From Sphingomonas sp. IW22 (GTDB lineage: Bacteria; Pseudomonadota; Alphaproteobacteria; Sphingomonadales; Sphingomonadaceae): a stretch of 64,000 nt of DNA. Location of the stretch: contig NZ_JBGGWB010000003.1 in NCBI RefSeq assembly GCF_041321155.1, positions 124,001 through 188,000 on the forward strand. Reading direction: 5' to 3'. Below are positions 45,159 through 54,037 of this stretch, piece by piece. The notes under the pieces are model-generated. The model did no database searches. It was not told the origin of the DNA and saw only the letters and a list, made by a program, of their open reading frames with translations. A program made the translations under genes and the position numbers. Within the stretch, counting starts at the first letter, position 1. Each line of letters begins with the position of its first letter.

Positions 45159-46508
45159 ATGCCCGAACCAGACCGCACGACCCCGCCCTTTCGGCGGTGG
45201 ACGCCCGCGCGCTATCGCGCACTCCTTCGTACGCAAGGACCGGGGTCGGTCCAGTTCCGCACGCGCGTCGCGGTGCTGACGGGGGCGATTGCGGTCGGGA
45301 TCGTCGCCATCCTGTTTGCGCAACTGGCCGATGCCGCGGGCGAGATGTTCGAGCATATGGTGAGCCAGTGGTGGTGGATGCCGCTCGTCCTCACTCCGCC
45401 CGCCTTCATGGCGCTGGCCTGGTTCACGCGCCGGTTCGTCCCATTTGCGCGCGGTTCGGGCATCCCATAGGTGATTGCCGCGCGCGACGATCCCGATGCG
45501 GCGACGCGCACGCTGATTTCCGTCCGAACCGTTGTCGCAAAGGCGGCGCTGACCATCGGCGCAGTGCTGACCGGCGCGTCGGTCGGACGCGAAGGGCCGA
45601 CGGTGCAACTTGCCGCCGCCGTGATGGGCGTCAGCCACCGCATCATGCGCGTGCCCCTGCGCGCGCCGGTCGTCATCGCGGGCGGCGCAGCGGGCGTGGC
45701 AGCGGCGTTCAACACGCCGCTGGCCGGGTTGCTGTTCGCCATTGAGGAACTGGCGTCCGCCTATGAACAGCGTGTCACGCTGCTGGTGCTGTCGGCCATC
45801 GTCATTGCGGGCATGGTCGCCCAGTCGGTGATGGGGGATTATGTCTATTTCGGCGTGATCGGCGCGCATATGTCAATTGGCGCGGCGCTGGTGATCGCGC
45901 CGATCGCGGGCGTTGCGGGTGGGATGGCAGGCGGCGGGTTCGCGCGACTGGTGCTGGCGATCGCCACGGGCACCAATCGCGTCGCGGCGTGGAGTCGCAG
46001 GCGGCCGGTGGTTTTTGCCGGGATTTGCGGAGCGGTGGTCGCCGCGCTGGGCGTGGTCACAGGGCTGACCTGGGGCACTGGATATTCGGCGGCGCGGGCG
46101 ATGATCGTCGGTGTCGATGCGCCTGCATGGTTCGGCCCGGCCAAGTTCGTCGCGACACTGGCGACGGCGGTGGCGGGCATTCCGGGCGGCATTTTTGCGC
46201 CGTCGCTGGCGGTAGGGGCGGGCGTGGGCAATCTGCTGCGCGAGATTTTCCCCGGCCAGTCCGCCTCGGCCATCGTGATCCTGGGCATGGTCGGCTATTT
46301 CGCGGGCGTGGTACGCGCACCGCTGACCGCAGTGATCATCCTGTCGGAGACGACCGCCAGCCGGGGCCTGATGCTGCCGATGTTCGCCACCGCCTTTGTT
46401 GCGGATGCCGCCAGCCAGTGGGTGTGCCGCGAAAAGCTGTATCTGGAGCTGGCCCGCACATTTACCGCTACCCCGCGCGGTAGCGAGGACAAACCGATCG
46501 AGCGCTGA
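45159..46508 (+). pseudogene. ClC-family chloride channel with in-frame amber codon
   Basis: Two adjacent open stretches in one frame (45,159-45,470 and 45,471-46,508) are separated by a single TAG at 45,468-45,470. Read through, they give one ClC channel/antiporter of 449 aa. The TAG falls right after the selectivity motif GSGIP, where CAG (Gln) is expected (GSGIPQV). GREGPTVQLAA and the later GIFAPSLAVGAG are the other ClC motifs. A C-to-T change explains the stop. The second part could start at GTG 45,471 but would lack the first helices, so function is doubtful without readthrough. Confidence 0.85.
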
Positions 46509-46527
46509 GTAGCGGGCACAAACGCCG

Positions 46528-46559
46528 ACGGCGGGCGCACCCATCGGGTGGCCCGCCGT
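46528..46559. terminator. Long hairpin between the ClC gene and rpmG
   Basis: ACGGCGGGC pairs with GCCCGCCGT, and inside it CACCC pairs with GGGTG around an ATC loop, with one bulged G. It sits between two convergent genes and is symmetrical, so it can end transcription from either side. There is no strong T-tract. Confidence 0.6.
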
Positions 46560-46599
46560 TGCGGCCGTTCAGCGTGTCCGGCGGATGCCGGACGACAGC

Positions 46600-46767
46600 T
46601 TACTTGATCTTCGCTTCCTTAAACTCGACATGCTTGCGCACGACGGGATCGTACTTGCGGAAGCTCATCTTCTCGGTCTGGTTGCGGGGGTTCTTCTTGG
46701 TGACATAGAAGAAACCCGTGTCGGCGGTGCTCACCAGCCGGATCTTTACAGTGGTCGGCTTGGCCAT
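46600..46767 (-). CDS. rpmG: 50S ribosomal protein L33
   Basis: 55 aa, missing from long-ORF searches because of its size. The minus strand from ATG 46,767 reads [20 protein letters not shown] and ends in [10 protein letters not shown], a full-length L33. YVTKKNPRN is the family's core. The Cys pair of zinc-binding L33 forms is absent, so this is the C-minus type. Confidence 0.95.
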   Translation of the reverse strand: MAKPTTVKIRLVSTADTGFFYVTKKNPRNQTEKMSFRKYDPVVRKHVEFKEAKIK

Positions 46768-46788
46768 GGCCCAATCCTTCGAATACGA

Positions 46789-46865
46789 TCAAAAATGCGA
46801 AAAGCGGCGCGCGACCGCGCCGCTGTCAGACGCGGGCGCATGCGTGATCGTCATCGCTTTGTCAA
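46789..46865 (-). promoter_or_regulatory. rpmG promoter and terminator-like leader hairpin
   Basis: On the minus strand a TTGACA at 46,865-46,860 is a candidate -35 box. It is followed by a perfect hairpin AGCGGCGCG/CGCGCCGCT (46,824-46,803) and then TTTTCGCATTTTT (to about 46,790), some 20 bases before the ATG. A terminator-like structure inside a ribosomal protein leader suggests attenuation. It could instead end a short upstream RNA. Confidence 0.45.
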
Positions 46866-47237
46866 GCGAAACGGGGCGGACCGCTGCCGTAGCCGGGTTC
46901 TAGCCCGGCGGTCGGACCAGTGCAAATCGACGCTTCGAACGCAGCCTTTGTAGCTGTTTTGCGTGGGTTTTGCCGCGTCCACCGCGGTGGGCTGCGCGCC
47001 GAGGCTTTGCGATCTGTACGGTGCGTGCACTCGACGAACTCTTGGCGGGCAGGGCATCGGGGGTCGGTCGCTGATGTCGATTCGGGTCGCTGGGGAACCG
47101 GAATCGGCCATGATGCGCTTCGATTGATCTGATGGAGCGATCAGCCCGATCGGGGATTTGAGCCACCGATTGGGAGCAAATCGCCCGCGAATTCGTTATG
47201 CAAACGAATCGAAAATCAAGCCAATGGAGCAGCCGAC
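46866..47237. other. Intergenic region between rpmG and dps (divergent)
   Basis: No gene is supported. At 47,094 GGAAC is followed after 17 bases by CGCTT, close to the EcfG-type GGAAC-N16/17-CGTT promoter, upstream of dps and on its strand. The region also holds the rpmG promoter on the other strand. Confidence 0.4.
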
Positions 47238-47738
47238 ATGGCCGACAAGACCGCGCCCGAACTGAAGACCCCCACCGATCTCAAGCCCAACGATGCCAAG
47301 ACCGTGGCCGACGCGCTGAACGGCATTCTGGCGGACAGCTATGCGCTGTATATCAAGACCAAGAATTTTCACTGGCACGTCTCTGGCCCGCATTTCCGCG
47401 ACTATCACCTGATGCTCGACGAGCAGGCGGCACAGATTCTTGCCACCACCGATGCGATTGCCGAGCGGGTTCGCAAGACCGGCAACACCACGCTGCGCTC
47501 GATCGGTGACATTGCGCGTCGCCAGTCGATCAGGGACAATGACGCCGATTTCGTGTCGGCCGCCGACATGCTGACCGAGTTGCGCGAAGACAATCTGAAG
47601 CTGGTCGAACTGCTGCGCGAGGCCAAGGACATTGTCGACGAGGCAAAGGACAATGCCACCAGCGGCATTCTGGACGACTGGACCGACGAGGCCGAGGAGC
47701 GCGCCTGGTTCCTGTTCGAAACCAGCCGCAAGGGTTGA
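47238..47738 (+). CDS. dps: Dps-family DNA-protecting ferritin, 166 aa
   Basis: A mini-ferritin that stores iron and protects DNA in stress. The ferroxidase motif is [18 protein letters not shown], followed by [19 protein letters not shown]. The length and the Lys-containing N-terminal tail fit Dps. A GGAG ribosome site lies upstream. A candidate EcfG-type promoter about 140 bp upstream would place it in the general stress response. Confidence 0.92.
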   Translation: MADKTAPELKTPTDLKPNDAKTVADALNGILADSYALYIKTKNFHWHVSGPHFRDYHLMLDEQAAQILATTDAIAERVRKTGNTTLRSIGDIARRQSIRDNDADFVSAADMLTELREDNLKLVELLREAKDIVDEAKDNATSGILDDWTDEAEERAWFLFETSRKG

Positions 47739-47839
47739 TCCAGCCGCCACGTGTCGCCCGGCATGCACATGCAGGGGCGGCCACCGCCGGAACCATCACG
47801 GCCTTGACGCGCTTGCCCTTCAACAGTGGGAGAAAAGCA

Positions 47840-48019
47840 ATGATTCGGTGGGCCGTGATTTTTCTCGTCATCGGACTGGTGATGGCGGTACTTGGCTTTG
47901 GCGGCATCGGTGGCGCGTTCATCGACATTGCCAAAATTCTGTTCTTCATCGCCGTCGCGATCTTCGTCGTGCTGCTGATCCTGGGTGTGATCGCGGGCAA
48001 GAAGATCTCGGGCGGATGA
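47840..48019 (+). CDS. DUF1328/YtjA-like small membrane protein, 59 aa
   Basis: Two hydrophobic helices: [19 protein letters not shown] and [20 protein letters not shown], joined by GGIGGAFID. This is the whole of a DUF1328 protein. The function is unknown; members are often stress-induced. I chose the ATG at 47,840 (GGGAGAAAAGCA upstream) because the open frame to 47,735 precedes the family's normal start. It is downstream of dps. Confidence 0.85.
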   Translation: MIRWAVIFLVIGLVMAVLGFGGIGGAFIDIAKILFFIAVAIFVVLLILGVIAGKKISGG

Positions 48020-48041
48020 TGCAAGGCCGACCTGAGCGGCG

Positions 48042-49622
48042 ATGAGGGCATTTGCCGACCTGCTCGACCGGCTGATTTACACCCGGTCGCGCAATGCCAA
48101 GCTCAACCTGATCGCCGATTATCTGCGCGCCACGCCCGATCCCGACCGGGGTTGGGCGCTGGCGGCGCTGACGGGCGAGATCGACCTAGCGGCGGTAAAG
48201 CCCGCAATGATCCGCGCTTTGATTGCAGAGCGGGTGGACCCCGTGCTGTTTGCGCTCAGCCGCGACTTTGTCGGCGATACGGCGGAAACCGTGGCGCTGC
48301 TATGGCCCGAGCCGGCGGAGAAGCGGGTGGCCAACGCCGAAGCGCTGACGGTCGCGCAGGTGATCGACCGGCTGACGACGCTGAGCCGCAGCGACGCACC
48401 CGCCGTGCTGGCCGATATGCTCGACCGGCTGGAATCCGATGAACGCTATGCCCTGCTGAAACTGGCGACCGGCGGCCTGCGTGTCGGTGTGTCGGCGCGG
48501 CTGGCCAAGACGGCGCTGGCGCAGGCGTTCGGCTTGGATGTCGATGCTGTGGAGGAGGTGTGGCACGGCCTGTCCGCCCCCTATGCCCCGCTGTTCGACT
48601 GGGCGGAGGGGCGCGGCGCACAGCCGGCCGCCGCCGATGTGCCCGTCTTTCGCCCCTTCATGCTGGCGCATCCGCTGGAGGACGCCACGGTCGACTTGGC
48701 CGATTACGCCGCCGAATGGAAATGGGACGGGATCCGCGTTCAGATCGTCCATGTCGCGGGTCAGACTCGGCTCTACAGCCGGGCGGGTGACGACATCACC
48801 GGCAGCTTCCCGGAAGTCGCCGCCGCGTTCGAGACGCCCGGCGTGCTGGACGGCGAATTGCTGGTAAAGGGCGAGGTACAGGGCGGGGAGGCGGCAAGTT
48901 TCAACGCGCTGCAACAGCGGCTGGGGCGCAAGGTGGTGTCGGCGCGGATGCTGGCCGATTACCCCGCCTTTGTCCGGCTGTACGACATTCTGTTCGACGG
49001 CGCCGAAGACCTGCGTGCCCTGCCATGGCGGAAGCGACGCGCGCGGCTGGAGGCGTTCGTGCCGCGCCTTGATAACGATCGCTTCGACCTGAGCCGTGTG
49101 ATCGACGCGGCCGACTTCGACGCGCTGACCGAAATCCGCAGCGGCGCACGCGACTCGGCGATCGAGGGTGTGATGCTCAAGCGGCGCGACAGCCCCTATG
49201 TCGGCGGGCGACGCGTTGGCCTGTGGTACAAATGGAAACGCGATCCGCTGACCGCCGATTGCGTGATGATGTACGCCCAGCGCGGCAGCGGCAAGCGGTC
49301 CAGCTTTTACAGCGACTATACGTTCGGCTGCTGGACCGAGACGGGGGAGTTGCTGCCCGTCGGCAAGGCCTATTCCGGGTTCACCGATGAGGAGCTGAAG
49401 TGGCTGGACCGATTTGTGCGCAACAACACGGTCAACCGCTTCGGCCCGGTACGGGAAGTCGAGAAGTCGCTGGTGCTGGAAGTGGCGTTCGATTCTATTC
49501 ACGATTCGAAGCGGCATAAATCGGGGTTGGCGATGCGCTTTCCCCGGATCGCGCGCATTCGCCGTGACAAGCCCGCGCACGAGGCCGACCGGATCGACAC
49601 GCTGCGCCGGATGATCAGTTGA
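48042..49622 (+). CDS. ATP-dependent DNA ligase (cisplatin-damage type), 526 aa
   Basis: It seals nicks with ATP. The N-terminal helical domain (about 1-170) leads to the nucleotidyltransferase domain with the active lysine in EWKWDGIRVQ, then SRAGDDITGSFPE, GELLVKG and LKRRDSPYVGGRR (motif IV-V region), and an OB-fold domain ending in RFPRIARIRRDKP. This matches the bacterial ligase linked to cisplatin damage responses, which normally lies beside an MBL-type exonuclease gene. No such gene is adjacent here. Confidence 0.9.
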   Translation: MRAFADLLDRLIYTRSRNAKLNLIADYLRATPDPDRGWALAALTGEIDLAAVKPAMIRALIAERVDPVLFALSRDFVGDTAETVALLWPEPAEKRVANAEALTVAQVIDRLTTLSRSDAPAVLADMLDRLESDERYALLKLATGGLRVGVSARLAKTALAQAFGLDVDAVEEVWHGLSAPYAPLFDWAEGRGAQPAAADVPVFRPFMLAHPLEDATVDLADYAAEWKWDGIRVQIVHVAGQTRLYSRAGDDITGSFPEVAAAFETPGVLDGELLVKGEVQGGEAASFNALQQRLGRKVVSARMLADYPAFVRLYDILFDGAEDLRALPWRKRRARLEAFVPRLDNDRFDLSRVIDAADFDALTEIRSGARDSAIEGVMLKRRDSPYVGGRRVGLWYKWKRDPLTADCVMMYAQRGSGKRSSFYSDYTFGCWTETGELLPVGKAYSGFTDEELKWLDRFVRNNTVNRFGPVREVEKSLVLEVAFDSIHDSKRHKSGLAMRFPRIARIRRDKPAHEADRIDTLRRMIS

Positions 49623-49628
49623 AGCGGC

Positions 49629-50255
49629 TTACAGCCCAGCTTCGACCGCGAGCCGGACCATTTCCGCCGACCGGCTGATACCCAGCCGTTCCATGACAAT
49701 GGCCCGGTGCATCTTCACCGTTTTTTCCGACAGGCCCAGCACGCCCGCGATCTGCTTGTTCAACAGGCCCTTGGCGACCAGCATCAGCACTTGGCGCTGA
49801 CGTTCGGACAGTGCCTTGATGCTCTCCGCCGCCTTGATCCGGCGGCTGGTGGAGGGGCCCGGCGTTCCTTCGGGCAACTCGACCTGCGAGCCGACGAACC
49901 AAGCGAGGTCGCCTGCATCGTCGAACATCGGCGCGACCACCACGGCGTTGCGAAAGGGCGTGCCGTCACGCTTGTAGTTCAGGATTTCGACCAGCACGGG
50001 CCGCTGCTCGCGTACGCCGCTGCGAATTTCCTCGGTCAGCCACGGCTCGGTCCCGTTGCCTGCCAGAAAGCGGCAGTTGCGGCCCACGATTTCGTCGCGC
50101 GAATAGCCGGTCAGCGCGCAAAATGCCTCATTACAGGCAACGATCGGATTGTCGGGCAGCCGAGGATTGGAAATCACCGACGCAATCGGGCTGCCGGCGA
50201 TCATCGCCTCGACCGCAGGATCGGTCATTTGCAACGCTGAAACATGGCTCGCCAT
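49629..50255 (-). CDS. LOV-HTH blue-light transcription regulator (EL222-like), 208 aa
   Basis: An N-terminal LOV photosensor has the flavin-adduct cysteine in GRNCRFLAG (Cys61) and the usual [11 protein letters not shown] and [14 protein letters not shown] strands. The C-terminal LuxR-type HTH (about 145-205) reads [18 protein letters not shown] and [18 protein letters not shown]. Light should break the LOV-HTH contact and allow DNA binding, as shown for EL222 of a related genus. I chose the ATG at 50,255; the frame extends 43 codons upstream without LOV content. It is convergent with the DNA ligase gene, 6 bp away. Confidence 0.92.
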   Translation of the reverse strand: MASHVSALQMTDPAVEAMIAGSPIASVISNPRLPDNPIVACNEAFCALTGYSRDEIVGRNCRFLAGNGTEPWLTEEIRSGVREQRPVLVEILNYKRDGTPFRNAVVVAPMFDDAGDLAWFVGSQVELPEGTPGPSTSRRIKAAESIKALSERQRQVLMLVAKGLLNKQIAGVLGLSEKTVKMHRAIVMERLGISRSAEMVRLAVEAGL

Positions 50256-50322
50256 GAGGCTACAATAGGTTCGAACGCGAACTTGTTCCAGTAGCGTCAC
50301 GCTGTGTGCATGACGCCGCGGC

Positions 50323-50868
50323 TCAGCGGCGTTCGGGCACCGTGAAGCGACCGGTGACGCGCCCGCTTTGCCGGACAACCCCATTTTCGCCCGTCGCGCC
50401 GCCGCCGCTGCCGACGGAGGAGCCGTCGATCACCGCGCGGCCCGTGTCCAGGTTGATCGACAGCCGCCCGCCGGTGACGGTATTGGTCCCTTGCGTCAGC
50501 GACACGCCGCCCAGCATGGTGATGACGCGGCGATTGAGGTCATAAACGCCATATTGCGCGCGCGCCCGCTGATCAGGGCGAACCACCGTAACCCCGCCCG
50601 AAGCATCGAGTCGCGACACCTGCGGGCTGCCGCCCACGACCTGTCCGGTATAGGCAACGGTCACCCGGTCCGCCGTCAGCGTCAGGTTCGACTGGCGGAT
50701 GTTCACGCCCCCCGACAGCACGGCGCGGTTGGCGCGATCCTGCAACTCGATGGCGTTCGCGGCAAAATCGATCGGCGCGTCCGAATTATGGCGTTGCGCG
50801 ACCGCCGCGCCGGGCGTGAGGGCACCGGCGACCAGCACAAGGGCGAGGGGGGCGAGCGCGCGTGTCAT
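50323..50868 (-). CDS. lptA: LPS transport periplasmic protein LptA
   Basis: 181 aa. A signal peptide (about 1-25) is followed by the OstA-type jellyroll with [20 protein letters not shown] and [18 protein letters not shown]. It bridges LptC and the outer membrane LptDE. The ATG overlaps the lptC stop (TAATG). Confidence 0.9.
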   Translation of the reverse strand: MTRALAPLALVLVAGALTPGAAVAQRHNSDAPIDFAANAIELQDRANRAVLSGGVNIRQSNLTLTADRVTVAYTGQVVGGSPQVSRLDASGGVTVVRPDQRARAQYGVYDLNRRVITMLGGVSLTQGTNTVTGGRLSINLDTGRAVIDGSSVGSGGGATGENGVVRQSGRVTGRFTVPERR

Positions 50869-51512
50869 TACCGGCTATTTGCGCCATTCGGGACGATCTG
50901 CAAGCGGGCATTGCCGACGATCCGCACGGTTCGTGCCTCCAGATCGGCTTCCAGACGGTCGCCGCTGAAATTGCCCTGCGGTGTGGAACCGGTCACCGAA
51001 CCGCCCGAACGCAGGCGGCGGGCGCGCAGGTCGAGCGTCGCATCGCGCGTGTCCAGCTTGTATCCGTTGGCCGCGCGTACTGCGATCGGTCCGTCGACCG
51101 CGACGCGATCGGTTTCCATGTCATAGCGTCCCTGCGGTGCGCGGATCGTTGCCGGGCCGTCGGACAGTTCGATGCCGGCGGCAAGGTCCTGAAGCCGGAC
51201 GACTCGCTCGGCCGAGCTTTTCTGGACCGCCGAACCGGCGTCGATCTCGAACGCGCGGCCTTTGTCGTCGGCGCCGCGATAGCGCGCGGACTGAATCCGC
51301 ATGCGTTCGGCGGCGACATCGACCTTGTTCTTGTCGAGCACGAACGACACGTCGCCGCCCATGAACAGTGGCGCCATGACCAGAAACGCCGCCAGAATGC
51401 CGATGCCCATGGGCAATACCACCTGCAACACCCGCACCAGCGCATCGTGCCGGCTGCCGGGGGCGGCCCAGCGCTGGCGCGCGGTGCGGATGCGGACGGC
51501 GGTTTCGGACAT
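50868..51512 (-). CDS. lptC: LPS export membrane protein LptC
   Basis: 214 aa. One N-terminal transmembrane helix (VVLPMGIGILAAFLVMAPL) and a periplasmic OstA-like fold (GRAFEIDAGSAVQKS, DMETDRVAVDGPIAVR). It is coupled to lptA and follows rnd. The protein anchors the LptA bridge to the LptBFG transporter. Confidence 0.9.
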   Translation of the reverse strand: MSETAVRIRTARQRWAAPGSRHDALVRVLQVVLPMGIGILAAFLVMAPLFMGGDVSFVLDKNKVDVAAERMRIQSARYRGADDKGRAFEIDAGSAVQKSSAERVVRLQDLAAGIELSDGPATIRAPQGRYDMETDRVAVDGPIAVRAANGYKLDTRDATLDLRARRLRSGGSVTGSTPQGNFSGDRLEADLEARTVRIVGNARLQIVPNGANSR

Positions 51513-51527
51513 CGGCTCTCCGGTCGG

Positions 51528-52148
51528 TCAGGCGTGGGCGAAGATGTCGGTTTCCGGCCAGCCGGCCAGATCCAGCTCGGCTCGGTGCGGCAAAAAGTCG
51601 AAACACGCCTGCGCCAGCGCGGTGCGCCCCTCACGCGCCAGCCGCTTGTCGAACTCGGCCTTCAGCGCGTGCAGGAAACGCACGTCCGACGCGGCATAAT
51701 CCTTTTGCGCGTCGGACAGTTCGGGCGCGCCCCAGTCGGACGATTGCTGCTGCTTGGAAATGTCCTGCCCCAGCAGTTCGCGCACCAGTTCCTTCAGTCC
51801 ATGACGGTCGGTGTAGGTTCGTACCAGCCGCGACGCGATCTTGGTGCAGTAAACCGGCGCGGCCACGACGTTCAGATAATGGCGGATCGCCGCCAAGTCG
51901 AAACGGGCGAAGTGATACAGCTTCAGCCGGTCGGGGTCGGCCAGCACCGCACGCAGATTGGGCGCGGCATAATCGCTGTCCGGGCCGAAACGCACCAGAT
52001 GCTCATCGCCCGAACCGTCAGACAGCTGCACCACGCACAGCCGGTCGCGCGGGGTGATCAGGCCCATGGTTTCGGTATCGACGGCAATCGACGCACCCGG
52101 CGCGAACACATCGGCGGGCAGGTCTTCCTCATGGAAATAAACGGTCAT
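51528..52148 (-). CDS. rnd: Ribonuclease D-type 3'-5' exonuclease, 206 aa
   Basis: A compact DEDDy exonuclease: D and E in IAVDTETMGLI, D in HFARFDLAAI, Y and D in YAASDVRFL. It trims RNA 3' ends. The HRDC domain of long RNase D is absent, as usual in alphaproteobacteria. I chose the ATG at 52,148 because the 50 codons upstream in this frame overlap terC and lack family similarity. It precedes lptC-lptA. Confidence 0.9.
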   Translation of the reverse strand: MTVYFHEEDLPADVFAPGASIAVDTETMGLITPRDRLCVVQLSDGSGDEHLVRFGPDSDYAAPNLRAVLADPDRLKLYHFARFDLAAIRHYLNVVAAPVYCTKIASRLVRTYTDRHGLKELVRELLGQDISKQQQSSDWGAPELSDAQKDYAASDVRFLHALKAEFDKRLAREGRTALAQACFDFLPHRAELDLAGWPETDIFAHA

Positions 52149-52179
52149 CGTCGCGCCATAGGCGGTGCGGGGCGCAGGC

Positions 52180-52986
52180 TCAATGGCCCGCGCCCGACTT
52201 GGCGCGTTCCCGCCGCCGCCGGGCGAAGATGTTGAGCATCTCCACCCCAGCCGAAAAGGCCATGGCGGTATAGATATAGCCCTTGGGAATATGCGCACCG
52301 AATCCTTCGGCGATCAGCACCATGCCGATCATCAGCAGGAAACCCAGCGCCAGCATGACGACCGTCGGGTTGCGGTTGATGAAATTGGCCAGCGGATCGG
52401 CGGCGACCAGCATCACGGTGACCGCCGCGATGACGGCGACATACATGATCTCGACATGCTCGGTCATGCCCACGGCGGTCAGGATCGAGTCGATCGAAAA
52501 CACGATGTCGAGCAGGATGATCTGCACGATCGCGGCGGTGAACCCGATCTCGACGGCGCTGCGCGTCTTGTCGAGCAGTTCGGGGCTTTCCTCCGAATCG
52601 ATCGAATGGTGGATTTCCTTGGTCGCCTTCCACATCAGGAACAGGCCGCCAGCGATCAGGATCAGGTCGCGCCACGAAAATTGCGTCTCGAAGCTGGGTT
52701 CGCCGTGCGCGCCGACCGGTCCGGTCAGCCCCAGGTCAAAGACTGGCTGGGTCAGCGCGACGATCCACGCAATCGCGGTCAGCAGCAACAGGCGCATGAC
52801 CAGCGCCAGCCCGATGCCGACCCGGCGCGCCTTTTGCCGCTGCGCCTCTGGCAGCTTGTTCGACAGGATCGATATGAAGATCAGGTTGTCGATGCCGAGA
52901 ACGACTTCCATCACGACCAGCGTGACGAGCGCGGCCCAGGCGGCCGGATCGGCGATGAGGGTGGCGATATTGTCCATAAACTCCAT
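52180..52986 (-). CDS. TerC-family integral membrane protein, about 268 aa
   Basis: Seven hydrophobic helices with TerC signatures: [18 protein letters not shown] segment [20 protein letters not shown] (metal-binding Glu/Asp in the helix) and [17 protein letters not shown]. Members export or bind metal ions such as Mn and are linked to tellurite resistance and stress. The start is ATG at 52,986 or 52,977. The reading frame stays open to 53,895, but that extension is antisense to the cold-shock gene and is rejected. Confidence 0.88.
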   Translation of the reverse strand: MEFMDNIATLIADPAAWAALVTLVVMEVVLGIDNLIFISILSNKLPEAQRQKARRVGIGLALVMRLLLLTAIAWIVALTQPVFDLGLTGPVGAHGEPSFETQFSWRDLILIAGGLFLMWKATKEIHHSIDSEESPELLDKTRSAVEIGFTAAIVQIILLDIVFSIDSILTAVGMTEHVEIMYVAVIAAVTVMLVAADPLANFINRNPTVVMLALGFLLMIGMVLIAEGFGAHIPKGYIYTAMAFSAGVEMLNIFARRRRERAKSGAGH

Positions 52987-53196
52987 GATCCGTGCAGTTG
53001 CCGCGACGAAACCCCATTGGCACGCAATGTTCCACGAATTGGCGGCTTTACGACGATTTCGTTCGCGGTCACCGAAAATTTGGGCTATGCGAAGCCGTGA
53101 GGCGCGCGGATTCTGTGCGCCCGGACACCTGCGTTCTTCGTCCGGCGCTTGGGTTACATGGATTTCAGACGGGCGAAGCGGGAAGACGAACAGGGC

Positions 53197-54015
53197 ATGA
53201 GTTTCGATCGAGGGCGCCGCGACGGGCGCGGTGGACGCGGCAAGGACAAGCGCGAATTCTTCGGCGGCGATGAGTTCGGCGGCGGCGGCGGTGGCGGCTT
53301 CGGCGATCGCGGCTTTGGCGGCGGTGATCGTTTCGGCGGCGGCGGCGGCTTTGGCGGCGGTGATCGTTTCGGCGGTGGCGGCGGCTTTGGCGGCGGCGGT
53401 GGCGGTGGCTATCGCGGCGGCGGTGGTGGCGGCTTCGGCGGCGGCGCTGGTGGTGGCGGCGGCTTCGGCGGCGGTCGCGGCATGCCCCCCCAGGTCGTTG
53501 GCGAGGGCAAGGGCGTCGTCAAGTTCTTCAATGGTCAGAAGGGCTTTGGCTTCATCGTCCGTGACGATGGGGGCGAGGACGTTTTCGTTCACATTTCGGC
53601 TGTCGAGCAGGCCGGTCTCGTCGGTCTGGCCGAAGGCCAGCCGCTGGGCTTCACGCTGGTCGACCGCGGTGGCCGCATCTCGGCCACCGAGCTGAAGATC
53701 GAAGGCGAGCCGCTGCCCGTGACGGGTGGTGGCGCGGCTGCGCCCCGTGCCGATCGTGACGCCGGTGGCGCGCGCGGTGGCCCGCAGCGCCAGCTGACCG
53801 GTGAGCGTGCATCGGGTACGGTCAAGTTCTTCAACGCGATGAAGGGCTTTGGCTTCATTCAGCGCGACGATGGTCAGCCGGATGCGTTCGTGCACATCTC
53901 GGCCGTTGAGCGGGCGGGCATGCCGACCCTGAACGAAGGCGACCGGCTGGAGTTCGAACTGGAGGTCGATCGTCGCGGCAAGTACGCGGCCGTGAACCTT
54001 CAGCCCGTTCAGTAA
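53197..54015 (+). CDS. Double cold-shock-domain protein with glycine-rich tract
   Basis: About 272 aa. Two cold-shock domains: [20 protein letters not shown] (about residue 107 on) and [20 protein letters not shown] (about 207 on), each with the RNP1-like KGFGFI and VFVHIS motifs. Before them lies a long Gly-rich region (about 22-95) of repeats like [11 protein letters not shown], which resembles RGG-type RNA-binding tracts. It is therefore a likely RNA chaperone. The open frame begins at 53,149; the ATG at 53,197 ([10 protein letters not shown]) fits better because the extra 16 residues look unrelated. A strong terminator lies just after the stop. Confidence 0.85.
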   Translation: MSFDRGRRDGRGGRGKDKREFFGGDEFGGGGGGGFGDRGFGGGDRFGGGGGFGGGDRFGGGGGFGGGGGGGYRGGGGGGFGGGAGGGGGFGGGRGMPPQVVGEGKGVVKFFNGQKGFGFIVRDDGGEDVFVHISAVEQAGLVGLAEGQPLGFTLVDRGGRISATELKIEGEPLPVTGGGAAAPRADRDAGGARGGPQRQLTGERASGTVKFFNAMKGFGFIQRDDGQPDAFVHISAVERAGMPTLNEGDRLEFELEVDRRGKYAAVNLQPVQ

Positions 54016-54037
54016 CGAAACGGTCGGTCAGGCACGC

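Noticed and set aside
45468..45470. TAG as a pyrrolysine or other recoded site
   Set aside because: No recoding signal is visible, and Gln (CAG) is the expected residue, one base away.
53260..53480. Repeat array as a possible CRISPR
   Set aside because: Units are in frame, encode Gly-rich protein, and have no spacer structure.
52987..53895. N-terminal extension of terC into the cold-shock gene
   Set aside because: The extension is Ala-rich antisense of the Gly-rich tract; terC family members start at about 52,986.
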